From Hyaloraphidium curvatum (Eukaryota; Monoblepharomycota; Hyaloraphidiomycetes; Hyaloraphidiales; Hyaloraphidiaceae): DNA of 64,000 nt. The first letter of the stretch is position 1. Each line of letters begins with the position of its first letter. Positions 1-12,045 of this stretch are shown piece after piece. The DNA lies in contig JAIVFI010000005.1 of NCBI GenBank assembly GCA_025558095.1, positions 496,001 to 560,000 on the forward strand, given 5' to 3'. The notes under the pieces were generated by a model. That model saw only the letters and a list, made by a program, of their open reading frames with translations, had not been told where the DNA came from and searched no databases. The position numbers were made by a program, and so were the translations under genes.

Positions 1-96
1 AACGAGGTCAACGTGCGGCTCGGCAAGCCGGTCTTTGACTGCTCCAAAGTGGACGAGCGTTGGCGAGACGGGCCTGCAGACGGTTCCTGCGATTAG
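1..96 (+). CDS. 3' end of an unidentified gene (partial)
   Basis: Frame 1 is open from the first base to a TAG at 94-96 and gives about 31 residues ending in PADGSCD. It may be the last exon of a gene that lies mostly left of the window. The stretch is too short to assign a family. It contains two cysteines and no recognisable motif. The frame could equally be chance, since the GC-rich sequence has few stops. Confidence 0.3.
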   Translation, partial: NEVNVRLGKPVFDCSKVDERWRDGPADGSCD

Positions 97-372
97 ATGA
101 CGGTGTATCGGCCTCGAAGTCGATGATCGGATGCCAGTAGTCCAAAAGGGGTCGGTGGGGGTTTCTGACGAGCCCCGAGTCAGAAGCAAGTCAAGAGCGC
201 GGAGCCCGTCCGAGTTGTGCGCACTCTCACAAGCGTCACCGGCCATCGAGGTCATTAAGCGAACGCGGGAGCGTCTCGGCTTTGCGTCGGCTTGAAACAG
301 GGCGCCGCGGCCCCGCAGGCTCGCGCGTAGCTTCGTGACTCCGGCGCTTTCCCACCGAGAAACCGCGTCGCG
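97..372. other. intergenic, presumed promoter of the LSM14 gene
   Basis: This is a 276-bp stretch between the left partial frame and the LSM14 start codon. I see no conserved coding frame and no clear TATA box. It presumably carries the LSM14 promoter and 5' UTR. Confidence 0.4.
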
Positions 373-2161
373 ATGTCCGCCGGCTTGCCCTACCTGGGCT
401 CGAAGATTTCCCTCATTTCGCGGTCCGACATTCGCTATGTCGGCACCCTGCACTCGGTGAACCAGCAGGAGTCGACCGTGTCCCTGCAGAATGGTTTGGA
501 CGCGTTCGCGCAGAGGGAAGACACGTCGGGGTCTAAACAGCCCAACCCGCAGTGCGGTCATTTGGCACCGAGGGCAGGAAAGGAGGCGGCGCAGAGGAGT
601 TGCCGGCCTCGGACCAAGTGTTTGACTACATCGTCTTCCGTGGGGCCGACATCAAGGACCTCCAGGTTCTTGAAGCCGCTTCCGCGCCACCCCCCAAGCC
701 TGCGATTCCAAACGATCCGGCGATCCTTGCGGTCGGTACATGGTTTCTAGTTTTGCCTGCTTCAGTTGTGCTTACGGAAGGTTAAAGACGCAGGTTCCGC
801 CCGGTGCCGCGCCTATGCAAGGCTTTGGCCCTATGGGCGGCATGCCTTTCGGGATGCCACCGAACGCGATGGGCTTGAACCCTTTCATGCTGCAGCAGTT
901 GGCGATGCAGAACCCCGCCTTGTTCCAGCAGCTGCAAGCGGCTATGCTCCAGCAGGCTAGCATGGTGAGAGGTGCGGTCCCGTTGGCAGGAAGCAGCTCA
1001 TTGAGCCACACACAGATGCAGCAACAGATGCGACCTCCAATGGAAGGCCAGGCAGTGCGACCGCCGGCTCCGCAGGCTGCTTCTGCTCCGGCAGAGGCCA
1101 CCAAACCCGAAGAAGAGGCCGTAAAGAAGATGGAAGCGCTCCAGATCGCGCAGCCAAAGGAGGCGCCGAAGGTTGCACCGGTTCAGCCTGCGGCGAGATC
1201 CGCCGCTGCCGAGCCAGAGGCTGCGAAGGCGGCCCCGGCTGCGGAGCCGAAGGCCGCCGAAAACAAACCAAAGGCGGCGCCGACGATGGCGGCGGTAGTC
1301 GCTGGAGCTGCAGTCGCTGCCAGAGCAGATGGTGATTGCTTGTGCGCTAAGCTACTCACACTAGCTGATCGCGATCACAATAGGTGCGGCACCGGCTCCC
1401 AGGCAGCCGCGCGAAAACAACGATTTCAACCGTGGCGGACGTGGAGGGCGCGGCGGCCGCGGTGGTGACCAGGCAGACCGCTCGGGAGGTCAGGATCGCC
1501 GCCCGGCGGAAGGAAGTGGTTACGGAAGGGGAGGTCCCCGTGGTGGCATGGCGGGACAGGGCCGTGGAGGCGCCCCGCGAGCTCCGCGTGTCACGGTGCC
1601 GGTGCCGGACTCGGAGTACGACTTTGAAGGCGCAAACAAGAAGTTCGAGGAGATCACCAAGGACGACCCGAAACCCGAATTTCACCACGACGAGCACGGC
1701 GCAAAGGCCGAGAAGGAGCAGGAGGTTGAGATCGAGGTCCCGGTTTCCCCGACGAACTTCTATGACAAGAAGAACTCGTTCTTTGACAACATTTCGTGCG
1801 AGACGAAGGACCGATCTGAGGCTGCCGAGAGGTGGGCGGCATTTTGCGACGCGGTTCCACCTCTTGCTGACGAACAAGCTGTGGTAGCGGACACCACTTT
1901 GATCGGAGGGCGAACCAGTTCCAGGAGCGGAAACTGAACATGGAGACGTTCGGGCAATCGGGAGCATACGTCGGAAGGGGACGCGGCCGGGGTTACGGAA
2001 GGGGACGCGGCGGCGGCGGGAACCGGGGTCGCGGGCAGGGGCAGCGGTGGCGGGTGGGTGTTGTGCGTCGTACAATCGGTTCGATCTAATCGGTGCGGCT
2101 GTCGCAGGCGAATCCCAACTCTACCGGAGACCCTCAGTCGGTGGCAGAGGCTAGGTCTTGA
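373..2161 (+). CDS. SCD6: LSM14/Scd6-family mRNA decapping and translation repressor
   Basis: Cytoplasmic P-body protein that represses translation and promotes decapping with Dhh1/DDX6 and Edc3/Dcp2 in known family members. Six exons give about 494 residues: 373-493, 553-731, 794-1331, 1384-1831, 1909-2053, 2108-2161. Residues 1-85 form the divergent LSm domain, starting [19 protein letters not shown] and ending [14 protein letters not shown] methionine-, glutamine- and alanine-rich linker follows. Next come the FDF motif ([14 protein letters not shown]), an FFD box ([14 protein letters not shown]) and a TFG box ([10 protein letters not shown]), with RGG/GRGRG tracts before FDF and at the end. 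The splice between the FFD and TFG boxes (intron 1832-1908) restores the normal spacing. Domain order and length match the family, so the identity is firm. The last exon is less certain, because unspliced the frame would stop at 2087-2089. Confidence 0.9.
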
Positions 2162-2324
2162 ACAAAAGAGGAAGGATGAATCCAATTTGGCGATCCGACG
2201 TGTTGACCATTCGCTGCACATCCACACGCACGATCATGGGCGAAGCATGGGGCGTGCCCGCTGCAACGCCAACGTACGGACGCGCGCTCCAAGTGCCGTC
2301 TCAGAAGTCCGACGAAGATCTCCG

Positions 2325-3853
2325 ATGTCCGGCTTCCAGAACTTCTACGATGCCGGCGGATTTCACGGCGGCTTTCCCGGAATGATGCCGGCCAGGGAAG
2401 GCGCCTTTGTGGGTTCATTAGGGGAAGTTCGGGGTCACTCGCCAACGCTTGGCACCGGACTTCAGGACGAGATGCTCAGGGCGTATTCGGTGGTAATGAT
2501 GGCGACGAAGGAGCCGAAGGAAAATGTGAACTACGGGGGCAAGAGTGGGTTCTCCGGGGCTCCGGGGTCCCATTCGGAGATCTTACCGCGCGACAGTCCT
2601 CCTTCCGCCTTCCGCCCTGGACAAGCTCTGTGAGATTCCATTACCCTCCCAAGCCGAGAATTTTCGATTCTGATCTTGCACCGTTTCGCTGTCTCGCTCC
2701 CCTTGGCTAGCGCGACTGCATATCGAGTATCCCATGACCTTTGAGCTGTCCAACAGATCTTTGGACCGCAAGACCCACGCGGGCGTTTTGGAGTTTGTTG
2801 CCGAGGAGGGACGCGTCTACTTGCCCAACTGGGTCGGTGTGCTCTTTCGCTGGGCCATGGACGAGTCTATAGCTCGCCTGCTTTTCAGATGATGAGCCAG
2901 CTGCTGCTGGAACAGGGCGACCTCGTGCGGATAAGAAACACCAGCTTGCCGACTGGGTACTTCGTCAAGATCCAGCCGCAGCACCCCGATTTTCTTCAGA
3001 TCACGGATCCGCGGGCAGTGTGCGTGTTCCTCACGCCATGGTCCCGTCTGCCGAGCTCACGGACGTCTGCTAGTCTCGAGAACGTGTTCAGGAACTTCTC
3101 GACGCTAACACAGGGCGACATCATTAGCATTAGTTACAACAAGAAGACCTACGACATTCTCGTGATGGAGATCAAGCCGCCAGGGAAGGGCATTTCCATT
3201 TTGGAGACGGACCTCGAGGTCGACTTTGCGCCGCCATTGGGCTACGTCGAACCAGAGGCGAAGCGGCCGGCCAGTGCCACGGTTAGTCGCACTCCGCGCT
3301 TGCCGGGGCTCTTCTCGTGGTGACGGTGGATCGCCTCAGCCGAGCCTTGCTGGGTCCCAGATGAGCATCGATCAGCACGTGGTCGAACGCGAAAAGCCCA
3401 GTTTCTCGGCGTTCGCGGGATCCGGAAACCGCCTGAGCAACAAGGGGAAGGGAGCTGCGGTGCCGCCGTGAGTGTTGTGAGAAATGTCGAGTGCCTTTGC
3501 TAACCGCTTTAGCCCAAACAGGAGCGAACCTGTTGTGCACGCTCCTTCACAAGCCTCCGCTGCCCCCGCTGCTCTTCATCTCCCCCCTGGAAAGCTCTTT
3601 TTCGGTGCGCACATCAATGATGCAAAGTGTTGCTGTAGCTGATGCCCATCACCTAGGTTACAAGGTCGAGCCGTACAAGACCAAGGAGGAGAAAGAGGCT
3701 GAGAAGGAAGCTGCGGCACAAGCTGCTGCCTTGCCGACGACTGGGGGACAGACGCTGCGGGGAAAGAAGCCTCCCCCTTCACCAGCACCCTCGCCGAAGC
3801 CGCCAGCACCGCCATCGCAGGCGCAACCTTCGAAAGGATATACCCTGAAGTAG
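2325..3853 (+). CDS. UFD1: UFD1 ubiquitin-fusion degradation protein
   Basis: Substrate-recruiting cofactor of the Cdc48/p97-Npl4-Ufd1 segregase, acting in ER-associated and proteasomal degradation. Nine exons give about 357 residues, inside the family range: 2325-2408, 2466-2544, 2597-2629, 2711-2832, 2889-3019, 3074-3281, 3340-3467, 3513-3604, 3657-3853. The double-psi barrel is clear: [20 protein letters not shown], then [30 protein letters not shown] and [20 protein letters not shown]. The C-terminal part carries the conserved GKLFFGYKV before a lysine/glutamate-rich and proline-rich tail ending GYTLK. The first intron (2409-2465) is in frame and optional. The other splices are forced by conserved residues on both sides. 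Confidence 0.9.
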
Positions 3854-4117
3854 AGACCTGGATTTGTACGCTTGGACGTGGACTGAAAGATCGATGAGCT
3901 TTGTCGTCCTCCGTTGATGTGATCATTCGCAGCATTGGTCTCCCGCTCCGAGCGCACCTCCCCTCCCACACCCGCTCAGGCTCTCGTGCCCCGTTAACGA
4001 ATCAGGCAGGTTCATTACTTGCCGCGCCGCGCCGGCAACGCGTGCTGCGGCCTCTGGCGACTTGTTCTGACCGTGATGGGCCGACTCGGTCGCGGAAACA
4101 AAAGTTCCCGCATCGCA

Positions 4118-4931
4118 ATGTCGGACGAGCAGGCCAAAATTGAGGAGGTCGTTGAGGACGTCGAGGAGGATGATGACATTCCGGACCTCGAGGACGCTCC
4201 CGGTGCGGAGGGAGGCGCTGCTGGCGGCGATGACGACGGCGACGTGCCCGCGGACATGGCCGGTACCCGGAAGAACCAGTCGCGCAGCGAGAAGAAGGCC
4301 CGCAAGGTCAGACATGATGCGTTGGCCGCGATAAGTTTGCGGTGCTGACGCGCCGTCGGTAGGCCCTCTCGAAGCTCGGCCTGAAGGTCATCCCCGGCAT
4401 CACCCGCGTCACCATCCGGAGACCCAAGAACGTGGGTTTCGCTGGAGCTCGCGGCACGATCACGAAGTCTGAAGCTCGCTTCGCAGGTCCTGTTCGTGAT
4501 TGCCCAGCCCGATGTGTACAAGAGCGCTACCTCCGAGACATACATCGTCTTCGGCGAGGCCAAGATTGAGGACCTCAACTCACAGGCCCAGGCCTCGGCT
4601 GCCGAGCAGTTCAAGGCCCCCGACATGAGCGGAGCTCGCGACAACGACGACGATGTCCCGGACCTTGCCGAGGACGAGGAGGCCGTTGACGAGACCGGTG
4701 TCGAGGCCAAGGACATTGAGCTTGTGATGACGCAGGCCAACGTCTCGAGGGCAAAGGCAGTCAAAGCCCTCAAGGTACGGATGCTAATCGGAATCTCCTT
4801 TCGGTATCCTGACGCCTCTCCCTCGCAGGAAAACGACAACGACATTGTAAACGCAATCATGGCGGTAAGTGGACGCGGCGATGCTGTCTTGGCCGCGGGA
4901 TTTACTTCGCTATCCCTAGATTACGCTCTAG
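4118..4931 (+). CDS. EGD2: Nascent polypeptide-associated complex subunit alpha
   Basis: Alpha subunit of the ribosome-bound NAC heterodimer, which shields nascent chains and controls SRP access. Five exons give about 197 residues: 4118-4306, 4363-4431, 4487-4774, 4829-4864, 4920-4931. An acidic N-terminus precedes the NAC domain ([51 protein letters not shown]). The C-terminus is a UBA domain ([20 protein letters not shown], then [12 protein letters not shown]). The final exon codes only three residues plus the stop, and it recreates the usual end of the family. An upstream in-frame ATG at 4076 would add 14 residues; I prefer 4118 because it gives the typical [10 protein letters not shown] start. 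Confidence 0.92.
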
Positions 4932-5144
4932 TGCCAAATTTCTGCGCAAAGCTCCGTCGTGGCTGGCTTGGTTCCTTCTGTACGGGGGCTGGCAATACAC
5001 TGCGTGCTGTGGTGCCAACCTCAGAGGAGTGAAGAGCAAGTCCACAATATAAAATCACGAACCAACTACATCTAGCTAGCTATCAACTTGCCAGAACTGG
5101 AGTAGGCGAACCCCTGAGGTTGCTGGCGCGCGCTGCGCGTCAGA

Positions 5145-6887
5145 TCACTTGGCCTCGATGCGCCGATCCGGGCTGATGACCCGTGTCGGCCCCGCCGTCC
5201 CGTTGGTCCCCACCTGGCCGTTCTCGCCCTCTCCCGAAAGCTCCATCTCGGCCTGCTTCCGAACCACGCCGACGACGGAAGGCAGACACAAGCCGCAACA
5301 GCAGATGAGGATGCCGAGCAAAATCCAGACGGGAATGAGCACCACAGCCATAGAGTAGCCAGCCCCGTTGAGGCGCGCGGCCAGCAGGCCGATCAGCAAG
5401 TAGGCGAAGAAGGAGACTATGCAGAAGAACACGATGCGGGCATTGAGCATGCCGCTCATGGCTTCCTTGACCTCCTTCTCGGCGCCTTCGGGGAGCTCCA
5501 TCCCCAGGGGAAGGTCCAGAGTGGGACCCTTGACGCGGAGGATGATGAGGTGGATGGCCTCGAGCAAGCCGGGGAGGTAGAGGGGAATGAAGACCCTGCC
5601 GACGTGCCGGGTAAGCCGGTGCCCCCACAAGATCGCACCTTTGGTACCCACACTGGCCAGCCGACACTGATCGACCCCTCGGCTTTCAGGCAGATGAGGA
5701 TGGCGAGAGCGACCCTCAAAGCCTGCCACCGGAACTGGTCCCACACCGCAAAGGCGGTCTCGCCTCCCGTCATCTTCTGCAACTTGTAAACCAGCTTGGG
5801 CTCCTGCGTCTCCTCGTCCGTCTCCTTCACCAGATGGGGCACGCCGAGCTTCTGCGTCATCTGGAACGCCCGGATGTTGGCCGCAAAGTTGATGGCCTCG
5901 ATCAGCCAGTACGGCACAAAGACGAGCCACCACGACGCGGATATCGTGGCGTCCAGCTTCAGAACGACCAGGATTTGGAACACGATCCCCAGGATATGGA
6001 ACGTGAGACCGAGGATCTTGGTCATGCGGGCGCGTTCCTCGCGCTGCTTCCGCTTCCGTTTGCGCTCCTCTTCGTCGAGGCCGAGCTCGTCGTCGTGGGC
6101 GTCCCCGAGCTCTCCCTCGTCCTCCCCTTCCGCGGCCTTGGTCGGCAGCGAAATCAGAATGAGGAGAATGACCAGGTCCAAGAGCCAAAGGGGCGAAAAT
6201 ACCGCGGCCCACGGCCACGAGACCTTGCCGTCCGTCTGCAACGTGAGGAAGATCGGGAACAGGAGAAAGACGCAGAGGAGGAAGGTGCAGGTGAAGAAAA
6301 AGACGTTGATGAGGCGGATGACTTCCGGGTTCAGGAACTCCTGGAGCACGAAGGCGTGGGTTCAGAGGCCGAATCATCGGGCGGCCTGCTTCCCGGAACC
6401 CACCGCGAGCGGCCCCGCTTGATCCATCATGGTCACACCGCGCTCGCCATATTCGTCATAAAGTGCCCTCTTGCCCTCGTCGGCTGTTCGTATTGGCCGC
6501 GTTAGCTGGAGGCCCCGCTGCCGCCGCTGCCAGCACATACACAGGGTGTCGAAGGCAAACTTGATCCGCTGGAACTGGAAGGCCGAAGAAACGAGATTTA
6601 AGTGCGTTGATCACAGTTCAGTTCAGAGCTGGTGACCCACGGCCTCGGTGGTTTCCGGCGTGTGGTCGCGGACCTTGTCGGGGTCTGGCGGAGGTCAGGA
6701 CGCCGGACGGGAGCAGCCACGGGGTGCACGCACGGTACTTGAGCGCCATCCGGCGGTAGCCCTTCTTTATCTCTTCCTGCGTGGCCGTGCGCGGCACGCC
6801 CAGCACGTCGTAAAGCGACGCGTGCATCATCTGGGCCGGCGTGAGCTCGGGCGGGGCCGCAGACGACGACGATGCTGCGGCCGCCAT
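5145..6887 (-). CDS. J-domain protein fused to a TMEM185-like multi-pass membrane region
   Basis: Six exons give about 483 residues: 6887-6734, 6684-6641, 6574-6541, 6483-6404, 6340-5652, 5595-5145. Residues about 20-85 are a complete DnaJ domain: SLYDVLGVPRTATQEEIKKG, then the HPD motif in KYHPDKVRD, then FQRIKFAFDTLSDEGKRALY and DEYGERG. After MMDQAGPLAEFLNPEVIRLI come several hydrophobic segments (for example FFFTCTFLLCVFLLFPIFL and ILLGILICCCGLCLPSVVGV) with a charged EEERKRKRKQREERARM loop between the first pair. The pattern resembles the TMEM185A/B family. The protein should be a membrane-anchored Hsp70 co-chaperone, with the J domain facing the cytosol by inference. Every splice is needed to keep the J-domain signature intact. 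The start at 6887 lies about 158 bp from the divergent BOP1 start. Confidence 0.8.
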
Positions 6888-7044
6888 CGTGGCGCGACTT
6901 CGAAGGTTGTCGGACGATGCCGTGGGGCGCGGCGAACGTGCGGTGCCGCACGCCGGCGCTGGCAGGTGATCGCGAATATGTGCCGGCGGCCGCGGGCGAC
7001 GCCTAAGAGCTCCGCAAAGTAAACAAAGCTTGCCGGCTCGTCCG

Positions 7045-9875
7045 ATGGCTCCCAAGCGCAAGGAGCCCGAGCCCGCTGTGGCAAAGGGTGTGCCGGCGGG
7101 GAATTTGTCGTCCGATGAGGAGGACGCGGCGCTGGCCAGCTTGGCACTGGAGGATAGCGAGTCGGAACCCGAGCCTTGGAGCGACGAGCTCTCGGAGGAG
7201 GCTGGCTCGGAAGACGGCTCCGAATCTGCGGACGGAGAGAACGAAGTGGAATCTGATGACGCTGGGTCGTCCGCGGACGATGAGAGCGGCGACTCTTCTG
7301 ACGAGGACGGCGAGGGCTCGGACTCGGAAGGCGATGAAGGCTTGTCAGCTGGTTCCGCGGAGGAAGATGCGGAAGCAATGCCAAATGGACGGCCGTTGTC
7401 ATCGGAAGGACTCGGTGACACGGGGGACAAGGAGGCGCCCGCTGCTACTCGCCAACGAGTAAAGGTCCAACGAGGATCGTCTTCCAAGTCTGCCCGGCAG
7501 ACCGTCACGAGCGATGACGACAGGTGCGAAGTTCTTCTGCGTTAGCACCACGTGTCTCTGACGCCTTTTCTAGCGGGTACTCTTCGAAACCGGAGCGGAA
7601 AGGTTCGCTCGATACCGTCGACTCCGCGGAAGGAGAGGCCGGTGCTGTCACTGAACTGCCTTGGTGGCGCACCAACCCGGAAATCGAACCGATTTACGAG
7701 AGCGATACGTCCGACGAGGTGGGTGGAGCCTCCTTCGATCGCCAGAGAGCTGCGTCTAAGACCGGCCGCAGGAAACCGGAAACACCGTCGGCAACATTCC
7801 TTTGGAATGGTACGCGGACTATCCGCACATCGGCTACACCGTGGACGGCAAGAAGATCATGCGCCCTGCGACCGGCGATGCCTTGGACAAGTTCCTTGAC
7901 CAGATGGATGACCCCAAGAGCTGGCGGACTTTCCACGACCCCTACGAGGGCAAAGACGTGGTGCTGACGCGGGAGGAGCTGGACCTGATAAAGCGGCTCC
8001 AGGGCCAGGCTTTTGGTGATTCGTCGGTTGATCCCTTCGAGGTGCGTTTCGATTCTTTCGCAGCGCGAGGCAACCTGACCATGCCCCCATAGCCGACAAT
8101 CGAGTGGTACACCAGCAAAGTAATGGAAACTCCCCTGAACGCAGCTACGGAGCCCAAGAGGCGTTTCATTCCTTCGAAGTGGGAGGGCAAGAGGGTTGGT
8201 TGCACTCCTCGTCCTTCACTATCCGGTACTGAGGCAGCTTTCCGCAGATCATGAAGATTGTCCGCGCGATTCGAAAGGGCTGGATCGTTCCTCGCGCCGA
8301 GAAGGCTCCCAAGAAGCCCCCGGTTTACATGCTTTGGACGGACAATGATGAGGAGCGGCCGGACCACCCCATGCACGTGCCCGCGCCGAAAATGGCACCG
8401 CCGGAGCACAACGAATCGTACAACCCGCCGGCAGAGTACATCCCCACCGCCAAGGAGGTCGAGGAGTGGAACGCGGCGGATCCAGAGGACCGCCCGACCA
8501 ACTTCATCCCCAAGAAGCACAAGAACCTCCGCTCGGTCCCGGCCTACACCCGCCTCCTGAACGAGCGCTTCGAGCGCTGCCTGGACCTGTACCTCTGCCC
8601 GCGCGTGCGCAAGCAGAAGATCCAGATGGACCCCGAGGCGCTGATCCCGAAGCTGCCGGATCCCAAGGACCTGCAGCCCTTCCCCATGGTGCTCGCCATC
8701 ACATACACCGGCCACACCGGCAAGGTGCGATGCACCTCGGCGGATCCCACTGGCCGATGGCTGCTCTCGGGGTCGGACGACCGGACGGTGAGGCTCTGGG
8801 AGGTCAACACGGGGCGGTGTTGGAAGACGTGGGACGTGGAAGCCACCGTCCACTCAGTAGCATGGAACCCGAACAAGGCTCTCTCCGTTTTCGCCGCCGC
8901 CGTGTAGGTGTTTTCCTGTTGGCTCGGTTTTCGAGTTCTGACCACGCGTGACTGCGCAGCGGCGACACCGTGCTTCTGGTTGCCCCGGGGATCGAGAACG
9001 AGGCCGTGCAGACGGCATCCGAGGCGATCTTCCGGTCGGAATCGGCGGCGCCAGACGACAAGGCGGGAGTCGTGTGGGCGAAACCTTCCGAGGCCGAAAG
9101 CCGCGCCGGGATCCGGGTCGTGCTGCGGTTCTCGCGGAAGGTCAGCAGCGTGGTCTGGCACCGCAAGGGCGACTACTTTGCCGTGCTGAACCCGGACGGT
9201 AAGCCGTTCGCGTCGGTGGATCGTGCCGGCATTTGACAGTTCCACAGCTCCGAGCTCTCCAATCTCGGTGCACCAGCTTTCGAAGCGGCAATCGCAGCAC
9301 CCGTTCCGCAAGTCCAAGGGCGCCGTGCAGAAGATGCTCTTCCACCCCACGAAACCTTTCCTTTTCGTTGCGGTAGGTTGCACGGCGGACACCCGTCTTT
9401 ACTGTCTCTGAACCTCGTTGCGCAGACGCAGCGCTACGTCCGGGTCTACGACCTCATGAAGCAGGAGCTGCACAAGACGCTGATGTCCGGCGTCAAGTGG
9501 ATCTCCAGCATGGACGTCCACCCGCAGGGCGACAACGTCATCGTCGGCTCGTTCGACAAGCGCGTGTGCTGGTTCGACATGGACCTCTCCAGCAAGCCCT
9601 ACCGCGTCCTGCGGTCGCACGACAAGGCCGTGCGCGCGGTCAGCTTCCACCGGCGCTACCCGCTCTTTGCCTCGTGCAGCGACGACGGCACGGTGCAGAT
9701 CTTCCACGGCATGGTGTACAACGATCTCATGCAGAACCCCCTCATCGTGCCGGTTAAGGTGCTCCGCGGGCACGAGGTGGCGGACGACCTGGGGGTGCTG
9801 GGGTGCGAGTTCCACCCGCTGCAGCCGTGGATCTTTTCGTGCGGCGCGGACGGCACGGTGCGGTTGTTCTCGTGA
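7045..9875 (+). CDS. ERB1: BOP1/Erb1 ribosome biogenesis protein
   Basis: Component of the PeBoW/Nop7-Erb1-Ytm1 complex needed for 27S pre-rRNA processing and 60S assembly in the nucleolus. Eight exons give about 821 residues: 7045-7523, 7574-7718, 7772-8041, 8093-8194, 8248-8903, 8960-9198, 9248-9372, 9426-9875. The first 150 residues are a very acidic serine-rich region. The BOP1NT domain follows ([56 protein letters not shown]). A C-terminal WD40 propeller starts at [20 protein letters not shown] and runs to [11 protein letters not shown]. The motif [18 protein letters not shown] is typical of the family. All exon joins restore conserved blocks. The gene is head-to-head with the J-domain gene and converges on the DNA polymerase gene 86 bp downstream. 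Confidence 0.93.
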
Positions 9876-9961
9876 TTGTAAACTGGCATTGGCAATTGAA
9901 TCGGTTGGATACAACAAAGCAATGAGGAGACACAGAAGACGAAGCCCTAGACCGGCCGCGC

Positions 9962-11924
9962 CTATGCACAGCGCATCTCTGGCGGGATGTAGTTGAGCTT
10001 CAGGATGCGGAAGACGTCGCGTTCGTCGCGGCAGTCGATCCGCTCGCCGGTGGCCTTGTCGAAGATGCCCCAGCTGGAAGCCGCGGTCAGCGCGATGATG
10101 GCGATCCGGCTGCTTCCGACCGCACCTCTGGAACTGCAGGCCCTTCTCCCTTGCAGAGTACTCCCTGATGCTGCGTTCGAACATCGTGCTGCGGGCATCG
10201 GACTTCAGGCCCGACAGATCGTTGCAGCCGTCAACACCAACCTCCCGCTCCATCCGACGACGGCGCATCCGTAGCACCCGATCGGCGAGACGACGATGTC
10301 CATCTGCCTGAACTTGCCGCTCGTCGGCGACCGCACGATGCAGTAGGCCTTGTCGAGGCAGTCGACCCCGAACCCCTCCTTGGCCACGCCGTTGTGCTCC
10401 TTTGCCGAGTCGGCCGGCGTGTGCTCCGTGAACATGAGCAGCTCCGCGATGAAGTTGCGCCTGCGCAGCTCCTCCACGAGCGCCCGGAGCAGGCCGCGCT
10501 CTGCGCCCTCGGTCGGCGAGGCCAGGAGCACGTCCACGTCCCCCGAGTCGGGCTTGCCCCGGCGGTACCCGCCCACGACGGTGTGGAGGATATCGGGCTC
10601 CATGGTCTTGACCGCGTCGACGACCGCAGCCGCGAGCTCCTCGACCTCGGTGCGCGGGATGCGCAGCTTGAGGTCGTCCCAGTACTTGAGCCCCATGCGC
10701 TGCTGCGACGACAGGTTGGCCTCGCGCTTGCGCACCTCCTCGACGCTGCGGTAGCCCTTGTTGTACCACTCGCGCGCCTTGCCGGGGCCGACGCCGTAGA
10801 CGGTGCAGAACTCGGCCATGACCTTGAACCGCTCCTCGTTGCGCTTCAGGGCGGCCTCGGTGATGCGGCCCGCCATGATGAACTCGTCGATCTTGGTCGC
10901 GATCTTGGGGCCGACCCCGATGATGCCCTTGGCCTCGGCGGGGTTGGTGAGCTTGCGCGGGTAGGCCCGCACCGCGGCCACGGCCCGGCGGTAGGCGAGC
11001 GAGTTCATCTCGTCGCCGTTGAACTCGCGCGCCTCGGCCAGCGTCTGCAGGTCCGCGCACAGGGCGTCGTTCGGCGACCGCAGCGGGGTCGGCCTGCGGC
11101 ACGCGTACTTGGTGTTGACGAAGGTCGGGTCCAGTTTGCCCGGGGCGCGGGGGCGGGGGGCCGCCTCGCCGTCGGAGCTGGCGCCGTCCGAGGCCGCGTC
11201 GTCGTCGCCGGCCACGCGCGAGTGCGAGGAGGCGAGGTGCGACATGAAGGACAGGCGGGCGCGCTTGGGGCCTTCCTGGGCGGCCGGCGAGGGCGGGGCG
11301 GCGGCGGGTGCCTGGGGGGGTGCTTGGGGTGTGACGTGCGGGACATCGGTTGGGGCCGAGGGCCCGGCTGCGGCCGCTGCGGCCTCTTTTTCCAGCTCCG
11401 CCTTGCGCCTGGGTGCCGCCCATAAGCAGGTGAGTGCGACGCGGGCCCGCCTCTTCGCACCTGCGCTCCGCAGCATCCGCGGCCAGCGTGGCGAGCGTCG
11501 ACGGCCGCTTGCGCTTGTCCTGCGGCGGGGGCGGCGGTGCGGCGGCCGGCCTGAGCTCGTCCGGGATGGCGATCTCGTATGCGCCGAACGGCAGCCGCTC
11601 GCGCTGCACGGCCGAAGCGTGGGCCCACGCGAGGGAGACGGCGGGTGCGGCGCGGCAGTCGCGCGGCAGATGGCGGCCGATGCGCGATGCGGACTGCGCG
11701 ACGCTGTCAGCGGTGTCTCGACCGTGCTAGGGCGGTCCCACCTTGAGGGAGGTGACGACGACGTCGAACACGCCCTGCGGGGATGGTGCACCCTGCTCGG
11801 CGACCCGGACGTCCGCGCCGCCGCGCTCGAGCACCGCGCGCGTGGTGTCGTTCGCCGGCAGCCCGATGCCGAGGAGCAGCACGCGCAGCCCCGCGAACAC
11901 CGGTTCCCCCGGCGGACTCGACAT
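9962..11924 (-). CDS. POL4: Family X DNA polymerase (lambda/Pol4-like) with BRCT domain
   Basis: Gap-filling polymerase for base-excision repair and non-homologous end joining. Five exons give about 585 residues: 11924-11742, 11693-11461, 11408-10242, 10188-10126, 10073-9962. Residues about 10-90 form a BRCT domain (FAGLRVLLLGIGL, GVFDVVVTSLK, AVSLAWAHASAVQRERLPFG). An alanine/proline-rich linker follows, then the 8-kDa lyase and fingers (GIIGVGPKIATKIDEF, EFCTVYGVGPGKAREWYNKG). The palm has VVGGYRRGKPDSGDVDVLL, holding two catalytic aspartates, and FRQMDIVVSP with the third. The thumb segment reads CAVVGWSGSTMFERSIREYS and the chain ends LNYIPPEMRCA. The sugar-proximal motif is GW (as in TdT and Pol mu) and not the YF of Pol beta and lambda. 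Length and domain order match human Pol lambda. Confidence 0.9.
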
Positions 11925-12045
11925 TCTGTTTGGTACGTCGGTCCCGCCCTCCCCGCGATTGGGTGTTCGGCTCAGCGGGCGTCTTGTGCCGCGAACCGCA
12001 CACGGCCGGTGGCGGAGGCGCGTGTCGGGCGCGATCCGGCATCGC

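Noticed and set aside
5145-6430. A separate TMEM185 gene starting at 6430
   Set aside because: The exon containing that ATG also encodes the end of a J domain (DEGKRALYDEYGERG) in the same frame, so the start is internal.
9399-11609. A 736-codon minus-strand frame through the DNA polymerase gene
   Set aside because: Only its first 45 or so residues (around the BRCT end) are in the true frame. The remainder is a shifted reading of the polymerase exons.
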